Source: CAYVUV01 sp964455095
Lineage (GTDB): Bacteria > Desulfobacterota > Binatia > HRBIN30 > CADEER01
Assembly (NCBI GenBank): GCA_964455095.1
Contig: CAYVUV010000401.1
Location: forward strand, 1 to 23,530
Direction: 5' to 3'
Length of the DNA stretch: 23,530 nt
Part shown: piece by piece, positions 7,450 to 14,754 of the stretch
How positions within the stretch are numbered: the first letter of the stretch is position 1
How the letters are laid out: the number at the start of each line of letters is the position of its first letter
The notes under the pieces: generated by a model
The model's database searches: none
What the model saw: the letters and a program-made list of their open reading frames with translations, nothing else
Told to the model about the DNA's origin: nothing
Program-made: the position numbers and the translations under genes

Positions 7450-9648
7450 CTACAGACCCGGGTAGAACTGCCCGGTGAGAATGCACATCTCGTCCTCGGC
7501 GCTGACGCCGAAGTAGAGCGGGCAGGCGTCGCAGTCGCCGTCGCCCGCGCCGGGGCTGGAGTCGCAGAAGCTGTGGCTGCCGAAGCACAGCTGATTGTGC
7601 TTCGGTCCGCCGATGCAACGCGTCTCGTTCGCGCCGCACGGCGTGCCGAGCGTGCGCCGCTTCACCTTGGTGATGTCCGTGTAGCCGTTGTCGTACTGGC
7701 ACTCGTAGTCGATGTGGTCACCGGCCGCGAGCACCAGGGGCGGCGTGAAATAGCGGAAGATCGGGTGCGAGAAGTCGAAGTTCTCGTAGAGCTTGGCGCC
7801 GCTCGAGTCCCATTCCGTGAACCGCTTGCCGCGTTTGTGCATGTGGCTGCTGAGCGACAGGATCGAAATCGGTTGTCCGGTCGTGTTGACGAAGCTCCCG
7901 GTGTGGAGGCTCTGCGACGGCGGCGCGAAGGGCGGCACGTTGATGCTGAAGGTGTCATCGATTTCGACGATGGTTTGCGCCAGCTTGGGCGTCGGGCCGG
8001 AGTACGGGTAGATATTGACGTAGACCTTGATCTGGATCGGCACGTCGAAGCGGTTGTAGTAGTGGGCATTGAGCCCATAGTACTTGCCGGCGACGAGGCG
8101 GCGGGCGATGCCGGGCGGGTACGTGTCGACGAAGTACGGCGCCTGCGGGGAGCCCGAGATGCTGTTGCCGAACTGGGCGCCGCTGAAGCAGCCGTAGTCG
8201 TTCGGCGTCCAGACGTTGGTCACCGGGGCACCGGTGCGGTTGAACTCGAACACCGAGAAGTGATGCGTGCCGGGATTGAGAACGAACTCCCACTTCCCGA
8301 CATCGAAATTGCTGGTGTTCGGGGCCGGCACCCACAGACAACCCTCCTGCTCCTGTCCGGGCTGCAGGGTCGGTCCGGTCAGCACCAGCTGATAGCCGCC
8401 GGGTGGTACCGCAGGCGGGGTCACCGCGTGGTACTCCTCGGGCGGCAGGCACGGCGCCCCCTCGACCTGGCCGGTGGCCGGGGCCCCGGCGTCGATCCAC
8501 GCGTCGATCAGATCGAGCTCGACCTGCGGCAGGAAGCCATCCGGCGGCGGTCCGCCGATCAGCGGCATGCGCGAGCCTTCGCTGATGCCCATGGTGCCGT
8601 GCAGCTTCTGCGACAGAAAGCTCGACGCCGCGTTGCCGGGGATGACCCGCTTCTTGCCCAACGCGGCCGCGTTGGGATGGGCGGCCAGGACATTGATCAG
8701 CTCGACAAAGGAAGAGCCCGGGCGCAGGTCGAGGTCGGCCGAGGCGAACTGGCCGTGGCAGGTCGAGACGTTACAGCCGCGGTTGGTGAAGATGTACTGC
8801 TGGATGACGTCGAACGTCGCGACGCCCTGGTTGCAGCCGCCGGCGGAGTTCAAGACCGATGGGACGCAGAGCTCCTCTTCGATGATCGTCGTCAACGTGT
8901 CTGAACCAAGCGCGTTGGCGACGTGGACGCCGGAACGCCTTTGATGTTTGGGCTGGCCGCTCGCCGCCTTGGCGCTGTAGCAGGTCAGATACCCCTGCGG
9001 CCGTTTCACCGCGCCGCCGTTGACGGCGGCCGGGGCGCACAGGTGTTTAGGCGCGCGCAGGGCGTACAGCCGGTCTTCGAACTGGTCGGCAACCCGCACC
9101 AGCCGGCTCTGGAACTTCGGCGAGCCCGGGGAGACCCGCACCTTGTAACACTTGAAGCTGTCGACGTTGTGCGCGGCGCTGTTGGGCGGGGCCACCGGTC
9201 CGGTCAGGCTCTTCGCGGTCGGGATCAGCACCCGATCCGGCTTGACGGTATCGAGCAGAATATTGCCGAACTGGTTTTGCACGCTGAGATTCCGGCGCTG
9301 CACCGGCTTCACCTGCGGCGGCGTCATGTGCGCCAGCTTGACGCGATAGCTCTCCAGGTGCGTCACCGCATCGAAGATGCCCTCCTCCTGCTTGTCGGCA
9401 GGCGGACAAATCGCCGCGGGCTTCACCACCTTGTAGCGCTCGCTGCCGAAGCCGTCCGACAGGTCGAGCTCGACGCCGTCGAAGGAGGAGCTCGACGACT
9501 TGTAGCATTGGAAATGATCGTCCGGCGCCCCCGGAGGGTTGGTCGCATGGGCCGCGGACGAGGTGAATACGATCAATCCGACGATCGCGGTGGCGCGATG
9601 CCGACGCACCCAGGTGTGTACCAAGGAGACGGTGTCCGACGCTCTCAT
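7450..9648 (-). CDS. Exported copper monooxygenase-like (PHM/DBM fold) protein with CX4CH segment and three 2-Cys modules
   Basis: 732 aa from an ATG preceded by a GGGGGG ribosome binding site; earlier in-frame starts lie in non-coding sequence. A signal peptide ends at AHA (residue 35). Residues ~45-265 hold three modules with CYK/CYS openings and a closing Cys (48/81, 167/204, 223/261), like the DUF7450-type repeats of deltaproteobacteria. Residues ~270-392 contain CNVSTCH (292-298, CX4CH), RVIPGN, SRMP (Met361) and LIDAWIDAGAP, the layout of atypical cytochrome-c-like domains. Residues ~430-732 match copper type II, ascorbate-dependent monooxygenases: HH at 462-463, NAHYYN (His529), SHMH (602, 604) and EDEMC (Met721). 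These are the full CuH and CuM ligand sets of peptidylglycine monooxygenase. A role as a periplasmic hydroxylase with a built-in electron carrier is inference. Confidence 0.85.
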   Translation of the reverse strand: MRASDTVSLVHTWVRRHRATAIVGLIVFTSSAAHATNPPGAPDDHFQCYKSSSSSFDGVELDLSDGFGSERYKVVKPAAICPPADKQEEGIFDAVTHLESYRVKLAHMTPPQVKPVQRRNLSVQNQFGNILLDTVKPDRVLIPTAKSLTGPVAPPNSAAHNVDSFKCYKVRVSPGSPKFQSRLVRVADQFEDRLYALRAPKHLCAPAAVNGGAVKRPQGYLTCYSAKAASGQPKHQRRSGVHVANALGSDTLTTIIEEELCVPSVLNSAGGCNQGVATFDVIQQYIFTNRGCNVSTCHGQFASADLDLRPGSSFVELINVLAAHPNAAALGKKRVIPGNAASSFLSQKLHGTMGISEGSRMPLIGGPPPDGFLPQVELDLIDAWIDAGAPATGQVEGAPCLPPEEYHAVTPPAVPPGGYQLVLTGPTLQPGQEQEGCLWVPAPNTSNFDVGKWEFVLNPGTHHFSVFEFNRTGAPVTNVWTPNDYGCFSGAQFGNSISGSPQAPYFVDTYPPGIARRLVAGKYYGLNAHYYNRFDVPIQIKVYVNIYPYSGPTPKLAQTIVEIDDTFSINVPPFAPPSQSLHTGSFVNTTGQPISILSLSSHMHKRGKRFTEWDSSGAKLYENFDFSHPIFRYFTPPLVLAAGDHIDYECQYDNGYTDITKVKRRTLGTPCGANETRCIGGPKHNQLCFGSHSFCDSSPGAGDGDCDACPLYFGVSAEDEMCILTGQFYPGL

Positions 9649-9992
9649 GGTCCCCCCTTTTTGCGCCCCCCAGGCGCACCCTTTTCCGACCAGACGTCCG
9701 CGGGGGCCGTGTCCAGCCCACCCGATCGCTCTATGGTTCGGAGCGTACTGCGCAGGGCTTCGAACAGTCAAGTCGATAGCCGCGAGACTGCCAGGGACGG
9801 CTGCCGCCGGGAATGGCTCGTGCAATATCGGACGCCGTTATCGATCTGACACCTGCGCCCCGAAACGTCGGGGGCGCGTGTCTAGAATTGCCCGGCATAA
9901 CGGGTGGCACATCGCTCGCTGTGCCAGCCAACCCAAGATCGGCCCGTCGGGCCGGCCATAGAGAACGCGGAAATTCTACGCAGGAGGTCATG
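9649..9992. other. Divergent intergenic region (344 bases)
   Basis: This spacer separates the copper protein (-) from the small exported four-Cys protein (+). It holds the ribosome binding sites of both: GGGGGG just before the ATG at 9648 on the minus strand, and AGGAGG at 9982-9987 on the plus strand. It also holds a weak minus-strand promoter candidate (next entry) and a TAGAAT box at 9883-9888 that could be a plus-strand -10 but has no good -35. Open frames here have no protein-like features. I see no RNA gene. Confidence 0.6.
9742..9771 (-). promoter_or_regulatory. Candidate sigma-70 promoter for the copper protein
   Basis: On the minus strand TTGACT (9771-9766) and TACGCT (9747-9742) are 18 bases apart. 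The -35 is good and the -10 is weak. It would give a leader of about 85-90 bases before the ATG at 9648. Confidence 0.35.
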
Positions 9993-10343
9993 ATGCGGGC
10001 GATGAGGATGGGAATGGGGCGACAGTGGGCGTTGATCGGCTCGGTCGTGCTCTGGTCGACGGCCGCTCTGGCCGTCGATCCGGCCATCAAATGCGAAGCC
10101 GACAAGCTCAAGGCGGCGGGCAAGTACGCCATGTGTCGCATGCAGGTGCAGGCCAAGGCCGTGCGGGCGTTTGCGACGCCGGACTTCTCCAAGTGCGACG
10201 CGCAGTTCGAGACCCAGTGGCAACAGCTCGAGACGCGCGCCCTCGAGCAGGGCACCAGCTGTTGGACCATGGGCGACGCGCAAGCGATCCAGACCGAGAC
10301 CGCGGCGCACACCGACGCGGTCGCCACCGCGCTGGCGCCGTAA
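9993..10343 (+). CDS. Small exported four-cysteine protein of unknown function
   Basis: 116 aa from the second of two adjacent ATGs (9990 and 9993); 9993 has the better spacing to AGGAGG at 9982-9987. The signal peptide is MRAMRMGMGRQW plus a hydrophobic core, cut after ALA near residue 27. The mature ~90 aa carries four cysteines: KCEADKLKAAG, MCRMQVQAKAV, KCDAQFETQW and SCWTMGD. It is otherwise helical, with Lys/Ala/Gln-rich stretches. I have the impression that similar CEADKLKAAGKY-type proteins are frequent in deltaproteobacterial and Binatota-like genomes, often as repeated domains, but I cannot name a function. Two disulphides are likely. It is divergent from the copper protein. Confidence 0.7.
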   Translation: MRAMRMGMGRQWALIGSVVLWSTAALAVDPAIKCEADKLKAAGKYAMCRMQVQAKAVRAFATPDFSKCDAQFETQWQQLETRALEQGTSCWTMGDAQAIQTETAAHTDAVATALAP

Positions 10344-10380
10344 GCGCCGTGCGCGCCAGCCGCTACTCACGACCTCGTTC

Positions 10381-10412
10381 AACGCCCCGGCATCAGCGAT
10401 CGCCGGGGCGTT
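10381..10412. terminator. Hairpin terminator between convergent genes
   Basis: A perfect 11-bp stem, AACGCCCCGGC (10381-10391) and GCCGGGGCGTT (10402-10412), with a 10-base loop, lies after the four-Cys protein and before the histidine kinase stop. An outer CACGAC/GTCGTG pair (starting near 10367 and ending near 10423) may extend it. The T-run is short on both sides, so it is probably bidirectional but modest. Confidence 0.65.
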
Positions 10413-10455
10413 GCTATGTCGTGACCGCCTCTTCCGCGTCGGCGCGATCGACGCG

Positions 10456-11775
10456 TCACGCCATCGCGCGCGCCGGCAGCGCCGGACCCGCCTGCACCGC
10501 GGCGCCGCGGTGCAGCAAGCGCGGAATGCGCACCGTGAACGTCGAGCCGGCGCCGAGCTCGGAGACCAGCCGCACCTCGCCGCCCAGGCGCGTCACCAGA
10601 CGCTGCACGATATAGAGTCCGAGCCCAACCCCGGACCGCGCTTGCTGGCGGTTGCTGCCCTGGCGAAAGGCTTCGAAGACACCCTGCCGATCGATAGCCG
10701 GAATGCCGATGCCGGTGTCGGTGACCCGAATCTCCACCTCGTCCGCCTGGCGGTCCCAGCGCACATCGACCGCCACCATCCCCCGCGCCGTGTACTTGAG
10801 GGCGTTTTCGACCAGATTGCGCAACACCGTGCGCAGCTTCTCCGCATCGGTGCGCAGCGGCGGAATATCCGACGCGCGCGGCCAGTGCAGCGCCACCTCG
10901 CCCGTCGGCGCCAGATCGCCGCGCAGCGCGTCGAAGACCCGATCGATCTCGATCTCTTCGCATTGCAGCGCGTCCTCGTCGCACTCGATGCGGCTGGCAT
11001 CGAGCATGCGCGAGATGGCATGCTGGAGAATCCCGCTGGCCGACTGCACGCGGCCGAGCACCTGGCGCTGCTCGACGTTGACCGCGCCGTAGCTCTGATC
11101 GAGCAGCAGCTCGACATAGCCTTTCAGCGAGGTCAGCGGCGTGCCCAGCTCGTGTGAGACCGTGGCCAGGAACTCGGTCTTGATGCGGTCGGCTTCCTGC
11201 GCGCGCCCGTACAGAATGCGCAGCTCGGCCAACGCCCGCGTCAGTTGCGCCGCCAACGCCTCGGCATCGTCGGCGCGACGCCCCTCGCGCCGCGTGCGTT
11301 CGACCAGGTAGCCATAGAAGACAGCGGTGCTGAACAAGAAGGGCAAACGAATCAGCGACGGCGACGACCACAATGGCCCCCAGCCGCCGGTCGCCGAGTG
11401 TCCGAGCAGATAGCCCGCGCACACCACGCATGCGCCGAGGGCGATCAGCCGCAAGCTCTCGCCGATCGCCGCTAGCAGCAGCACGAAGAAGTACAGGTAG
11501 AAGAACTCGGCGTTGAAGCAACCGCTCAACAACAGCGCCGCGGTGATCCAGACGGTGTCGTAGACGAGGACGGCGCTCGCAAAGCGCATGGACTCCGTCA
11601 TCTGCGGCGGCAGTTGCGCGATGGCGACGTTGGAGGCCAGCGCGAGCGCGACCAGCACGATCGCCGCGGGCGACACCACCGCGAACCGCCCTTCGACCAG
11701 CAGCAGGTACGCCGTGGCGACGATCAGCGTGTAGCGCAATAACAGAAACGCCCGGAGTTTCGATCGCGAGTCCAC
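10456..11775 (-). CDS. Membrane-bound sensor histidine kinase
   Basis: 439 aa from the GTG at 11775. The longer frame upstream encodes Arg-rich, non-membrane sequence typical of spurious GC-rich reading. About five or six hydrophobic segments fill residues 9-157, with no obvious periplasmic sensor domain, so sensing is probably within or at the membrane. A short coiled linker (163-197) leads to the dimerisation helix EFLATVSHELGTPLTSLKGY, with phospho-acceptor His208. The ATP domain has LVENALKYT (N box, Asn324), VTDTGIGIP (G1), FEAFRQ (F box) and GVGLGLYIVQRL (G2). HELGTP replaces the common HELRTP. No response regulator gene lies next to it, so the partner is elsewhere. The signal is unknown. 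Confidence 0.9.
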   Translation of the reverse strand: MDSRSKLRAFLLLRYTLIVATAYLLLVEGRFAVVSPAAIVLVALALASNVAIAQLPPQMTESMRFASAVLVYDTVWITAALLLSGCFNAEFFYLYFFVLLLAAIGESLRLIALGACVVCAGYLLGHSATGGWGPLWSSPSLIRLPFLFSTAVFYGYLVERTRREGRRADDAEALAAQLTRALAELRILYGRAQEADRIKTEFLATVSHELGTPLTSLKGYVELLLDQSYGAVNVEQRQVLGRVQSASGILQHAISRMLDASRIECDEDALQCEEIEIDRVFDALRGDLAPTGEVALHWPRASDIPPLRTDAEKLRTVLRNLVENALKYTARGMVAVDVRWDRQADEVEIRVTDTGIGIPAIDRQGVFEAFRQGSNRQQARSGVGLGLYIVQRLVTRLGGEVRLVSELGAGSTFTVRIPRLLHRGAAVQAGPALPARAMA

Positions 11776-11912
11776 CGCCCGCCAGGCGGGAGCAATATCC
11801 AGGCCGCACGCGCGGTCAATTCGGCAGCAGCGGCGGGCTTGGGCGACCGCGTGGCGCCGTACGAATCCGTCCCATCGGCGCCGAGCGATGCGACGGCGAG
11901 GTCCGGGCGCGC

Positions 11913-12086
11913 TTAGGCGACCGAGGCCGCGGTCTCGGCGATCTCGCGATCGCCGACGCAGTCTTCGCACAGCGACGCGTGTCCGCCGCCGCACGTCATC
12001 GAGCCGTCGGTCGGTGAGCCGCATTGCGGGCAGACGAAGCGGTATGCCCGCGGCGCGTGGTGGGGTGCATGATGAGGTTCAGTCAT
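11913..12086 (-). CDS. 57-aa zinc-ribbon-like protein
   Basis: A short frame, MTEPHHAPHHAPRAYRFVCPQC..., ending in TAA at 11913. It has a clear metal-binding pattern: CPQC at 19-22, then C32, H36, C40 and C43 (TCGGGHASLCEDC), enough for one or two tetrahedral zinc sites. Two HH pairs precede it at the N-terminus. No Shine-Dalgarno is visible, but a TATCCT box lies exactly 6 bases before the ATG, which would suit a leaderless message. It sits upstream of, and in the same direction as, the histidine kinase (137-base gap). Function is unknown; such proteins are often nucleic-acid or protein-interaction adaptors. Confidence comes from the Cys pattern, which chance rarely gives. Confidence 0.65.
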   Translation of the reverse strand: MTEPHHAPHHAPRAYRFVCPQCGSPTDGSMTCGGGHASLCEDCVGDREIAETAASVA

Positions 12087-12092
12087 GCAGCG

Positions 12093-12098
12093 AGGATA
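12093..12098 (-). promoter_or_regulatory. Candidate -10 box for a leaderless zinc-ribbon transcript
   Basis: TATCCT on the minus strand lies 6 bases before the ATG at 12086, the spacing expected when transcription starts at the A of the start codon. No good -35 is visible. Confidence 0.35.
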
Positions 12099-12274
12099 GC
12101 GCAGGGCAGGTTACGAAACCGTGACAGGCGCTTTACATTTTGGCGCACGCGCGAGCGGCGGCATGGCACCGGCGACGCGAATCTGGAATAGTCGGCGCCG
12201 TTCCGAAACACTCCAAGAGCAATTCGATCCGTATGACGCGCGGCGCCCATGGCCGCCTCGGGAGGAAAATCGCC

Positions 12275-13516
12275 ATGCACTATGCGGGCTTCGGCATCTG
12301 GTGGCGGGAGCGCATGCGGCAGCGGCCGCAGTGGATGAACGGCCTGATGTTCTTCTGCGCCTTCATGGCGTTCATCTACATGCCCTGGGACATCTTCACC
12401 AAACCGCTCGCGGTCGACGAACAGGTGTGGTTCGGCATCGTCTTTCACGGCTGGGCAGCGAAGATCGCGGCGCTGCCGCACTGGGCCATCTACGCCGCTG
12501 GCGCCTACGGCTTCTGGCACCTGCGCGCCTGGATGTGGCCGTGGGCCGCGGTCTACAGCGCCCAGGTCGCACTGGCGATGTTGATCTGGGGCATCGTGCA
12601 CATCGGCTGGCTCGCCGGCATCGCCTCGTTCGTGCCCTTCGCCCTGCTGGCGCGCGCGCTGTGGCGGGCGCGGCCGCTCTTCCACGCCTTCCGCCCGCCG
12701 CTGCGCCAGCGTTATGGGGAGTGGGCCCTGATCACCGGCGCTTCGGCGGGCATCGGTGCCGAGTTCGCTCGCGCCGTGGCGCGCGACGGCATGTCGTGCA
12801 TCCTCACCGCGCGGCGCGCCGACCGCCTGCAGTCTCTCGCGGCCGAGCTGCAGCAAGCCCACGGCGTCGCCGTGCGGGTCGTGGCCGCCGACTTGAGCGC
12901 GCCCGGCGAAGTCGACCGCCTGGCGGCGGCGGTCGCCGACCTCGACATCGGGTTGCTCGTCAACAACGCCGGCCACGGTATCGCCGGGCGCTTCTCGCAG
13001 CAGGATCCGGCGCGGCTCGGCGCCATGATCCAGCTCAACTGCGTCGCCCCTGCCGTGCTCACCAGCCACCTGCTGCCGCCGATGTTGGCGCGCGGCCGCG
13101 GCGCGGTGATCATCACCGGCTCCGTCGCCGGCCGCCAGCCGGTACCCTTCAACGGCGCGTACAGCGCCACCAAAGCCTTCGACCTCTTGCTCGGCGAGTC
13201 GCTGTGGGCGGAGTTGCAGGGCAGCGGCGTCGATGTGCTGGTCATCGAGCCGGGTCCGACTGCCACCGAATTTCAGGCCGTCGCCGGCGAGACGCCGCAC
13301 GAAGGCGAGCCGCCGGAGCAAGTGGTGGCGGTAGCGCTCAACGCGCTCGGCCGCCAGCCGTCGGTGATTTCGGGCTGGTCCAATTGGTTGCAAGCCACCG
13401 GCGCGCGTCTGGCACCGCGGTCTTTCACCGCTCTCATGGCCGGGCGAGTCATGGCTCAGTGGGTGCCGGCCGACGGCGGCGGCTCGCGCGGCGCCAGCGG
13501 GCGCGGTTCTACATGA
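12275..13516 (+). CDS. Short-chain dehydrogenase/reductase with N-terminal membrane domain
   Basis: 413 aa from the ATG at 12275, which follows GGGAGGAAAA at ideal distance; earlier ATGs lack this. Residues ~20-130 contain about four hydrophobic helices rich in Trp and aromatic residues (MNGLMFFCAFMAFIYMPW, WFGIVFHGWAA, WAIYAAGAYGFWHL, VALAMLIWGIVHIGWLAGIA). The rest is a classical SDR domain: TGASAGIG (154-161, cofactor glycine motif), ADLS near 205-208, NNAG (230-233), catalytic Ser283, and YSATK with Tyr296 and Lys300, then EPGPTATEF. An arginine pair after ALITGASAGIG...LTARRADRL favours NADP(H). Membrane-linked SDRs of this style usually act on lipids, steroids or 3-ketoacyl chains; the actual substrate is unknown. 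The gene stands alone between a divergent zinc-ribbon gene and a Thr/Pro protein. Confidence 0.88.
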   Translation: MHYAGFGIWWRERMRQRPQWMNGLMFFCAFMAFIYMPWDIFTKPLAVDEQVWFGIVFHGWAAKIAALPHWAIYAAGAYGFWHLRAWMWPWAAVYSAQVALAMLIWGIVHIGWLAGIASFVPFALLARALWRARPLFHAFRPPLRQRYGEWALITGASAGIGAEFARAVARDGMSCILTARRADRLQSLAAELQQAHGVAVRVVAADLSAPGEVDRLAAAVADLDIGLLVNNAGHGIAGRFSQQDPARLGAMIQLNCVAPAVLTSHLLPPMLARGRGAVIITGSVAGRQPVPFNGAYSATKAFDLLLGESLWAELQGSGVDVLVIEPGPTATEFQAVAGETPHEGEPPEQVVAVALNALGRQPSVISGWSNWLQATGARLAPRSFTALMAGRVMAQWVPADGGGSRGASGRGST

Positions 13517-13519
13517 CGG

Positions 13520-13537
13520 CGGCAAGCCCTCTTGCCG
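13520..13537 (+). terminator. Short hairpin after the SDR gene
   Basis: A 7-bp perfect stem, CGGCAAG (13520-13526) and CTTGCCG (13531-13537), with a 4-base loop begins 3 bases after the SDR stop codon. No T-tract follows, so intrinsic termination is uncertain. Confidence 0.45.
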
Positions 13538-13597
13538 GGCGCGGTCGGATGGCGCGATCTGCGCCGCGGGCTTTGTGCTTGTCTCCGCGCGCGCACC

Positions 13598-13603
13598 TAT
13601 AGT
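13598..13603 (+). promoter_or_regulatory. Candidate -10 box with very short leader
   Basis: TATAGT lies 11 bases before the GTG at 13615. TTGTGC (near 13573) is a possible -35 at a long 19-base spacing. If used, the leader would be about 5 bases, which would explain why no Shine-Dalgarno is present. Confidence 0.4.
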
Positions 13604-13614
13604 AGACGCCGCGC

Positions 13615-14583
13615 GTGGAGTACGTTCGCGCTTGCCTTCCGCGACCTCGGCCGCGGCCGTCGCTGCTGTTGTTGCTCGCCGCCATCGCCCTGTGCGGCGC
13701 GCGGGCCGCGGCCCAGGACAGCGAGGCAACGGCGGTCGTAGCCGCCAGCCCGGTCGCCGTCGATCCGCCCACCGTCGAGCCGACCGCGCTGCCGACCGAG
13801 GAGCCCGAGAGCACGCCGACGTTACGCCCAACGGTCGTCCGGGTGCGCCCGACGGCGACCGCCACCGCTGAGCCGTCACCGGTGCCCGCATCGCCCACGC
13901 CGACCGTCGCGGAACCGACCGCGGTCGCGACCGCCACCGCCGTATCGACACGCACGCCGCGGCCCACGCACACCGCCACGGCGACCGCGACGCACACCGC
14001 GACGCCGGCGGCATTTGCCGCCGCACACCTGGGCGAGTGGATCGACCTGCTCGCCGGCGGGCTCCTGGCGCTGCTCGCCGCCGGCCTCGGGTACGGCGCC
14101 GCGCGTCTGCGCGAGCGCGGCGAGCGCAACCGCGCCCGCCAGACTCTGGCGACGGCGATGTTGTCCGAGCTGCGCTGGTTGGACGCCGTATTGCGCAAGC
14201 TGGTCGAGCAAGGACCGTTCTCCTCGAGCGACCCGCTCGACCACCCGATCATCGAAGCCGGGTTGAAAGATCTGACGCTATTCGCCCCGCAAACCGCCAG
14301 CCGTCTGGCGCATTTCCACACGCTCTTGCGCAGCTTACGCCATGAAATGGTGCAATTGCGTGACAATCCCAAGCCGTGGACCGGGCGCCACGCCGAGTTC
14401 GACCGCCTGTTGCGGGCGCGCGCCGCGCTGGCCTGCCGCGCGGTGCCCGATCTCAGCAAAGCCCTGCATCGCGAAGGCGGCACGGCGCCGCCCCCGCTGG
14501 CTGATAAGTCAGCCGGCCCCGAGCCTTCTGCCCTGCCCCCGACGCCGTTCGGCAGCGGCGACTCCGACGACTGGACGTTCTAG
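13615..14583 (+). CDS. Single-pass membrane protein with Thr/Pro ectodomain and cytoplasmic helical domain
   Basis: 322 aa from GTG. An N-terminal hydrophobic stretch (SLLLLLAAIALCGARAAAQ, residues 16-34) looks like a cleaved signal peptide. Residues ~35-132 are a Thr/Pro/Ala-rich low-complexity stalk without cysteines. A second hydrophobic helix (about 140-164, LLAGGLLALLAAGLGYGAA) is followed by RLRERGERNRARQ, a strong stop-transfer, so residues 165-322 should be cytoplasmic. That part is helical (MLSELRWLDAVLRKLVEQG and LAHFHTLLRSLRHEMVQLRDN) and ends in a Pro-rich, acidic tail, DSDDWTF. I recognise no family. The arrangement suggests an envelope stalk or tether that reports to, or anchors, something inside the cell. 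The linker style matches two other exported proteins in this window. Confidence 0.7.
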   Translation: MEYVRACLPRPRPRPSLLLLLAAIALCGARAAAQDSEATAVVAASPVAVDPPTVEPTALPTEEPESTPTLRPTVVRVRPTATATAEPSPVPASPTPTVAEPTAVATATAVSTRTPRPTHTATATATHTATPAAFAAAHLGEWIDLLAGGLLALLAAGLGYGAARLRERGERNRARQTLATAMLSELRWLDAVLRKLVEQGPFSSSDPLDHPIIEAGLKDLTLFAPQTASRLAHFHTLLRSLRHEMVQLRDNPKPWTGRHAEFDRLLRARAALACRAVPDLSKALHREGGTAPPPLADKSAGPEPSALPPTPFGSGDSDDWTF

Positions 14584-14588
14584 AACCG

Positions 14589-14614
14589 GGTCGGGGGCGA
14601 AGTCGGCCCCGACC
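14589..14614 (+). terminator. Weak hairpin after the Thr/Pro membrane protein
   Basis: GGTCGGGG (14589-14596) and CCCCGACC (14607-14614) form an 8-bp stem with a 10-base loop, 6 bases after the TAG stop. A short CAAAAC follows rather than a T-tract. Confidence 0.35.
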
Positions 14615-14640
14615 GCCCAAAACGAACCCGCCTCGCGGTG

Positions 14641-14669
14641 TTGACTCGCAGGGAAGTCCTGCGTACTTT
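14641..14669 (+). promoter_or_regulatory. Sigma-70-like promoter with inverted repeat in the spacer
   Basis: TTGACT (14641-14646) and TACTTT (14664-14669) are separated by exactly 17 bases. That spacer is CGCAGG-GAAGT-CCTGCG, a perfect 6-bp inverted repeat that fills it end to end. The start of transcription would be near 14676, giving a leader of ~80 bases to the ATG at 14755. The palindrome is a natural operator candidate. Confidence 0.6.
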
Positions 14670-14754
14670 GCATAGCTCCCCGCAGCCGTTCCTCGCCATC
14701 AGGCCGTTTTTCCAAGCGGTGTCGAACGCGCTCGTTGGGGCGAAAGGAGGTGGC

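Noticed and set aside
7454..8904. Plus-strand 542-aa frame opposite the copper protein
   Set aside because: It lacks motifs and is antisense to a gene with all copper ligands and a signal peptide.
9813..9992. Upstream start (ATG at 9813) for the four-Cys exported protein
   Set aside because: It would bury the signal peptide 60 residues inside the protein. AGGAGG directly precedes 9990/9993.
12083..14026. 647-aa minus-strand frame covering the SDR gene
   Set aside because: The opposite strand has complete SDR motifs and a good ribosome binding site. The minus-strand product is Arg-rich and low complexity.
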